Source: Trichomonas tenax
Taxonomy: Eukaryota; Parabasalia; Trichomonadida; Trichomonadidae
NCBI GenBank assembly: GCA_023091735.1
Contig: JALKBU010000062.1
Span: 36,059-100,058 of the forward strand
Direction: 5' to 3'
DNA: 64,000 bases
The position numbers were made by a program, and so were the translations under genes. Shown in pieces: positions 60,601 to 64,000 of the stretch. Every line of letters begins with the position of its first letter. Position 1 is the stretch's first letter. The notes beneath the pieces are model-generated. The model was not told the origin of the DNA, ran no database searches, and was given only the letters and a program-made list of their open reading frames with translations.

Positions 60601-63501
60601 AACGAGAAAATATTTAAGCATTTGTAAGTCAACACATCTTGGGAAGAATCTATTCAATAAAGAAAATCCTGATAATATTGAAAACAAATGAAATTCGTTT
60701 GAAAATTTTTGAATTATCGAATCAAGAACTTTGAAAATTAAGCCAGAATCAATTTCTATTTTTGATACTTCAAACAAGAAATTGGAAGCGATTTCTGCTG
60801 CGTGTTGAGCAATTGATGATCGATTTGTTCCAATGAAATCAAGAAGACAAAGGAAGAACAAAAATGAACTTCCTTTTGCAAATAAAGGAGCTAAAATTGA
60901 GATCAAATATGTTATATAACCATTGATTGTGTCAACCATATTCTTGAATTTATAGCATTCGAAGAGAAGATTCATGCAAATGTTCATTGCGACAAAAACA
61001 CTTTCTTCGTCAGAAAATGATGAATTAATCAACAATTCGAAACAATTTTGAACTAAAATGAAAATGTGCCTGGATTGATCCTCTGTGTTTTGATTATTCA
61101 GCAAAACAGCATTTAATATTTCGATCATATTGAATCCCATATTTCCGAATTCAATATTCTTTTTGTCAAAATCGACAACGTGAGATAATCGCAGTATCAA
61201 GGGAGTAAATCTCACAAACTCAGAAAACAATTTTAGCTGTACACTTTCTTCTAACTCAGAGAAATTTCGAATAATACCAAAGAAATCTTGCTCATGTGTC
61301 AAATCTTGAAAATCAATCCATCTGTTTGGAAGTAAAGAAAAGTTGTGTGAACTAAATTTCGTCGCAAATTTTGAGGTCAAATAGTTCGAAGCTCCTTCGA
61401 AACGGAATCTTAATCTCATGCTAAAAGTAAGCATTCCTACTATATCAAGTTCTGATGGAATATAATCGAGCAAAGCATTTGTTGCTGTAACTTTTGCTGA
61501 AGAACGAATATATTCAATTGGAATCGCTCTAAGTGTAAATTTGAGATTTCTATTTTTCTTGATTTCAAGATTAGCGTGAATATCATTATCAGCATCAATG
61601 AGTGCTTGAATAGCCAGCAAAGCAGTGTGCTGATTGATGGTAAAAGGAAGACCTTGAAATATCGAATGAACGATTGTCTTGAAATAAAATAATAGAAGAG
61701 ATCCAAAGACTCTGTTTGGAATTCCAGAACCCTTTGGAGATCCAATTCTCAAGCACAATAACGTGTATCTATATAGGTTTTCTGGTATATCAATAGGTGT
61801 TTCTCTTAATTCGTTTGTCTTTGCATATAAAATTTCCATCATCGAAGCAACGCAATAAGCAAACTCAGAATGAAAACCGTTTGGATCTTTGCTTGTTACT
61901 TCACGAGGAATCAAGCCAATGATATTGACCAAAGCAAGTGTAACAATGTTCTTTTGGTGTGCATCATATAGCATTCTTGCTAAGCCTTTGAGAATCAAAC
62001 TATTTGTTTTAAATGGAAGCAAAACTAATGAATTAATAATTTTCACCAAAACTTTGGGCAGATATGAAAATGTTGGAAGATTGAGTTCTTCACTTGGTTT
62101 GTATAGCATGAACAGAGTGAATTTGTATGAAGCATCTATCATTAAATCTATTAATTCCATGCTTATCGAATAAACATATAAAATAATTGTATTTTTTGAT
62201 ACTTGATTATCATTTGAATAAATTGACAATAAATTCGGAAGCATATTGACTATAATGGAAATGATTGTTTCTGATTGAAGCACGAACTGCTTGATAATGT
62301 TATATTGTTTCTTATACTGTTTGTCTGCTTCTTCAGAGCTTGAAAAAACGTGAAAAGTTACATTGGTGAATAATTTTGTGTCATATTCAGAAACGAAGTT
62401 ACTTGGGTTTAATTGATCAACAAAATAAATCTTCTTTGTGGTTTCTGTTAGATTTACACCTATTGCATATATTCTAGTAATCATTGACCTCAAATCTCTG
62501 ATCATTTCGACAATGAAAGGAAGAATTAGAAAATTGATTTTTAAAGATGATGTAATGAACTCCTGACTGAATGGTGGATAATAACTTGACTTAAATGTGT
62601 TTGCTTGCAACGCTATTAGGTTTAAAGTAAAAGGAGTGAATTCTCGACTGTGAAATTTTTGAAATATATTTAAAAATGAGCTCCAATTAAAATATCTATT
62701 CAACTCTGAATATTTCTTTGTGGATATTTGTCTTATAATGTCTGTTGCCTGTGTTATCAATGCTTTGTTTCTAATCCAAAAACCTGCGGTTTTTGTAATG
62801 ATAAACTTATAAAATACATTAAAAAACAAAACAAATTTTGTTGATTCATCGATTCTGTTTTGATTAAATAGTTCATGTACGAAACTGTGAAGAATTTGAT
62901 CGCTATAATTTTGATCAATTAAAACATTCATCAAATTTGATAATATCAATAGGTTATCGTATGAAATCAATGTATTCTTTTGTATAATAGCACGAAAATT
63001 AAACAAAAACGGAGTAACAGAATTTTCGAAATTATCAACATAAGATTCAATAATAATAGGAAAATCCTGAACCCAATAGTACTTTGTCGACGAATAGTAA
63101 TTGGAAATTTGTGTTTTGCCGCTTAAAATTTCATTTGAATATTGAATAATTTCGTCTAGTAATGTTTCATACTGTTCATTGCTATTGTATCGTAGTTTTG
63201 CTGCCTGTATTATGGGATGAAACAAGATTTGATCATTATTTATCAAAGAAAATAATTGGTTGCGATAAAACTGATAATTTGTTTCATATAATATAGCATG
63301 CCAAATGTAGATGATAGATTCATCTATGTTTATATTGTCATTTTTGAATTTGTTTATTAATGATAGGATTGATATTTTTATTTTTCCAAAAAAATCATTT
63401 CCATCGATGAATGTTAATGCCTGAAACGATTGAAGCGATTCAAGGTATGATTTCAGTGCTTGTTTCAATCTCTTCCGATTACAAAGCCCAAAATCATCCA
63501 T
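54643..63501 (-). CDS. Tra1/TRRAP-like PIKK-family pseudokinase
   Basis: Giant protein of 2952 residues, probable scaffold of SAGA/NuA4-type histone acetyltransferase complexes that binds transcription activators in the nucleus. Most of it is helical HEAT/FAT-like repeat. Near the C-terminus, NTLLHYFSGVSFIREIFEIQ then YQSLSHFIV corresponds to the Tra1 block with FRKQFAxQxA, and SIRLSPNIANAF to its FRLTPNIQ block. The last residues, LLQPPHEIPWF, match the FATC end of Tra1/TRRAP (MPWF/MPWL). The catalytic D-x-H-x-x-N and DFG motifs of active PIKKs are absent, as in Tra1. It is shorter than yeast Tra1 (about 3700). A single open frame of 8.8 kb without intron. TAAA at the stop. Confidence 0.8.
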   Translation of the reverse strand: MDDFGLCNRKRLKQALKSYLESLQSFQALTFIDGNDFFGKIKISILSLINKFKNDNINIDESIIYIWHAILYETNYQFYRNQLFSLINNDQILFHPIIQAAKLRYNSNEQYETLLDEIIQYSNEILSGKTQISNYYSSTKYYWVQDFPIIIESYVDNFENSVTPFLFNFRAIIQKNTLISYDNLLILSNLMNVLIDQNYSDQILHSFVHELFNQNRIDESTKFVLFFNVFYKFIITKTAGFWIRNKALITQATDIIRQISTKKYSELNRYFNWSSFLNIFQKFHSREFTPFTLNLIALQANTFKSSYYPPFSQEFITSSLKINFLILPFIVEMIRDLRSMITRIYAIGVNLTETTKKIYFVDQLNPSNFVSEYDTKLFTNVTFHVFSSSEEADKQYKKQYNIIKQFVLQSETIISIIVNMLPNLLSIYSNDNQVSKNTIILYVYSISMELIDLMIDASYKFTLFMLYKPSEELNLPTFSYLPKVLVKIINSLVLLPFKTNSLILKGLARMLYDAHQKNIVTLALVNIIGLIPREVTSKDPNGFHSEFAYCVASMMEILYAKTNELRETPIDIPENLYRYTLLCLRIGSPKGSGIPNRVFGSLLLFYFKTIVHSIFQGLPFTINQHTALLAIQALIDADNDIHANLEIKKNRNLKFTLRAIPIEYIRSSAKVTATNALLDYIPSELDIVGMLTFSMRLRFRFEGASNYLTSKFATKFSSHNFSLLPNRWIDFQDLTHEQDFFGIIRNFSELEESVQLKLFSEFVRFTPLILRLSHVVDFDKKNIEFGNMGFNMIEILNAVLLNNQNTEDQSRHIFILVQNCFELLINSSFSDEESVFVAMNICMNLLFECYKFKNMVDTINGYITYLISILAPLFAKGSSFLFFLCLLDFIGTNRSSIAQHAAEIASNFLFEVSKIEIDSGLIFKVLDSIIQKFSNEFHLFSILSGFSLLNRFFPRCVDLQMLKYFLVQLHNIKSSDSHFISVLDMFLQNYLKNLTSQEKIDYVMLLFEITCPLSTPIRTILIRSCFDLNAVIPIKSFKEIDSDSPVIFMQKVTLVSSIKVEFNIENVPNISSRIIEFVSKKPENMNPLEHFSRCVQFLWAALKTNQALISVILVNEFLITQFMNIICYALASHFAPLVNLCKEIIIMVKNANLSSISKSITEFCWNPEKIFSPFGSVERITFYRRLTRITPEDCSISIVDIFTNAILEYNNMPTLDKIKYLPNMVQFIKTFGVEKLMNVGIFHSKVTQVIEGSSPLYKILSTCVNISADPEIPFLSLATKSLVKMARIFPTETINYLCLSNFTSEDSIYFIGYLIENDKSFELLNELIRLILTMNESYAIKVHPFVFRILTKSEMINPNIPKVEILIKKLFNIFYLQCVDDTKVNDYTYAQMTELMVSMISIIKYRNNIPPIIDFAKIFEIPIFSRSYLYFKFINEIIKLQTPETKFEIIKYVIDNLESLSQATSELFISHCIGKDLIQSIDFVFDIINSHSLHQEKNDKVFIHAIYRLLKVKIPSDEIIKSLILNQLQRSITSQDGTVFIYSLKISTILLKNKKFTASLYNQICCLIFSFTKFMSDPFLNHAVKFIKKGKEFLYENIPQISLKLGFHFRNRNMPIPQLICIGNFFMKLPFLLEFLPFSYHLFILSIFDEKIKVYNTPNEISDLCFHIGDFFTSVETDIKIYQMFVDKSIQFIIYMLEIYKINLFDVEMIHELFQSIIRKRDCVKLQPSFITEISETNLNHYTFGLVVLASVFMDENQLIKAKPIIISSMRYVINQSFVVNLFLFESLITSICRYQNAFNEFKMLIFELLDYILENLTIDSMPVLTITLKTLKLMTEYKNKTIFTDVHSKKIAQKINDNPFHPSSVFIVRTAIDLLEFDMYYAQIEFIESIVQLAKGNEKAVYAYAEVFANFPYSDHISQSAKDIFISNFPIVIQGVDSSIIENVIKLMKPEQISNEFDIKMHFVLAKKADPTTCIQELDYIRKRIPENPCDALLYLSDILPIEFWENNSIPIIAGIICPKDKNWYPIFALSSCYNTFTSNLLTPILLNTFDEEKIMNYQTIFHKLIQNRSNLKLMNAIEAFLNLFRMKNIPFPFESFLVAEKLTESYSFDIISKLQSFDIQHLTPHPSDWTKFSILQENSSIDQNIVLSLYALGNYESALNCFNENECSEMIMKIYDDCLLNSGFNLENMLNNSLLFSEQVADKLVLADRLLQENKKEEALNYINESNFLLNKIYTNNHHELKAYDVERLLLVCNVISIMKHKSENIPLLDIPDAPQVFNYYWDRFFKRFYRKYKGENIKELKATGGEVSFIVDRLFENEFENVVCITTRRLIGIGLEQINNYFNKMDAKISNNEIITPQEMMKFAHFSFHFFIHSPLFVSFRVTYTSYYHVLKSSIDQVSKQVAMARIITLLRFASSSTTDIYLYQSLIQEFSSIFDPENESILFRYISEFVDISRIDWIFDIVNKIFQIVPHRAILYCKICSHKRLRDLENKAQSFDNSQLMVMNIASENIGIAFNLVSDENYSPIRVLVKFSRELSKLSREQFERINWNEMRNSHSLNILEKCFLNIPIKILEQIDLNQLYEVSTNVNLLFEYLDSIFHNAKEIKQKVPSLISEFNKYLPFVFSDQDMKSIVNIIRVYNDVHFIYPDLFIIRFTSSIGECNTLAIQKHDVDKSICIPSFLSIVNCIHSIFNRNYATTASSIVIIQPQNIEFDEKFSGLPFFEEYFTLSDLFLSSTGQLVQDWIEQNIEDNEPNAKGQKNISTLNTNCLRDYIMRKAYFANNLPVRNTLLHYFSGVSFIREIFEIQYQSLSHFIVDSKSLQTLIIFNDFQNIKSTEESSIRLSPNIANAFISHFTGEIVLSLSTCASAILNELESFRSFSELFFAHFCENQNEIVSKISSLEDKIINLCAPQTSDSTKEECLSWYRNMNDLINKSMNPLLQPPHEIPWF

Positions 63502-63750
63502 TAATAATTTATTTGAAGGGTTCGATTAAATTAAAAAGGGGGATATTTTATTTTTCCCTTTTTAAGGGTTCGGAACGCCCGTAAGGTTATTCACTTCACT
63601 CATGAAAATCAAATGCTCTATTTTACTAGGCGATTCATATTCTGTCTTCGAAATGCATCAAAGTGAACTTTCACCAAGAGGGACTGGGACATAATAGAAC
63701 AACGTGCTTTTCTGACATGTAACTTATTTTTGGCATGTAAAGTCAGTATG
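63502..63750. other. Upstream region of the Tra1-like gene
   Basis: Contains CCCTTTTTAAGGG near 63557-63569, CCTTTTT near the start codon on the minus strand, and TGACATGT/GGCATGTAAA motifs at 63713-63742; no gene seen. Confidence 0.5.
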
Positions 63751-64000
63751 TCAAAATAAAGGAAAGTGACATGTTTGTGCGGGAAAAAATGGAAAAGTGT
63801 CAATAGGTTGAAATGGATTGAACTCATATTGGAAGCCAAAGAAGACTTCATTATGAGTAGTTGTGGCCTCATTGTGAAGGATGACCTGGTGATCTAGCAG
63901 AGATGCATCCAGATGCCTATTCAACAGAAGCATGATTGGATGCATGGCGAGGTCGGCCTGAGACTTCCAAAGCCCTCGAGTGGCCAAACCAGGCCCTAAC
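63751..64000 (-). CDS. Partial hypothetical reading frame running off the window
   Basis: The frame is open for 83 codons from the window end to a stop at 63751 and its GC content is above the flanking spacer. Readable parts are GLWKSQADLAMHPIMLLLNR and HNEVFFGFQYEFNPFQPIDT. No domain recognised. It could be the 3' end of a gene or a repeat-derived fragment; the 5' part lies outside the window. Confidence 0.35.
   Translation of the reverse strand, partial: LGPGLATRGLWKSQADLAMHPIMLLLNRHLDASLLDHQVILHNEATTTHNEVFFGFQYEFNPFQPIDTFPFFPAQTCHFPLF

Noticed and set aside
1..64000. CRISPR arrays, bacterial operons, rRNA genes
   Set aside because: No regularly spaced direct repeats, no polycistronic layout and no rRNA-like sequence were found; the gene content is eukaryotic.

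Overview
The window looks like a parabasalid (trichomonad) nuclear genome, close to Trichomonas vaginalis; genus and species cannot be fixed from sequence alone. Evidence: about two-thirds A+T, long uninterrupted eukaryotic genes, no convincing intron, TCA(C/T)(T/A) initiator elements a few bases upstream of several ATGs, stop codons embedded in TAAA (the trichomonad poly(A) signal), and a family mix of BspA-like leucine-rich repeat proteins, polymorphic-outer-membrane-like (Pmp-like) beta-helix proteins, ankyrin giants, many Rab GTPases, cyclase-like membrane proteins and a flavoprotein with a hydrogenosome-type N-terminus.

Layout. 0-9 kb: a Ser/Thr kinase, a coiled-coil protein, a 1465-residue repeat protein and a decayed BspA-like gene. 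9-14.7 kb: two tandem Rab genes, a small trefoil-like protein, a doublecortin-like protein, then decayed Pmp-like copies abutting a bacterial-type MdaB quinone reductase gene broken by one stop codon. 14.7-16.3 kb: a 1.26-kb inverted-repeat element with a 19-bp target duplication splitting a small reading frame. 16.9-21.6 kb: a 1545-residue ankyrin protein. 22-25 kb: a Pmp-like pseudogene, an unknown 273-residue protein and an unidentified decayed coding stretch. 25.7-31.3 kb: CDC50, a NOT-box protein, an EF-hand protein, ribosomal protein L14e and CLN3. 33-41 kb: hydrogenosomal-type flavoprotein, Rab, ubiquitin-like protein, a short unknown protein, a UBX protein and tRNA-Leu. 41.5-45 kb: a dead and a live copy of a C2 gene and a TerD-domain protein. 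45-54.6 kb: a THADA/Trm732-like gene flanked by 95-bp inverted copies of the Pmp-family 5' leader, a decayed BspA-like gene, a Pmp-like pseudogene carrying a 156-bp MITE, and a broken cyclase-like gene. 54.6-63.5 kb: a 2952-residue Tra1/TRRAP-like pseudokinase.

The single-copy housekeeping genes (L14e, Tra1, THADA, NOT, CDC50, CLN3, UBX) are intact, while nearly every surface-protein gene (BspA, Pmp, cyclase) is a pseudogene. No operon logic is expected or seen; the genes are independent units with short 5' leaders. The most interesting signals are the two clean transposon insertions with unusually long target duplications, the dispersed Pmp 5' module, and a recurrent upstream motif close to TTTACATGTCA.
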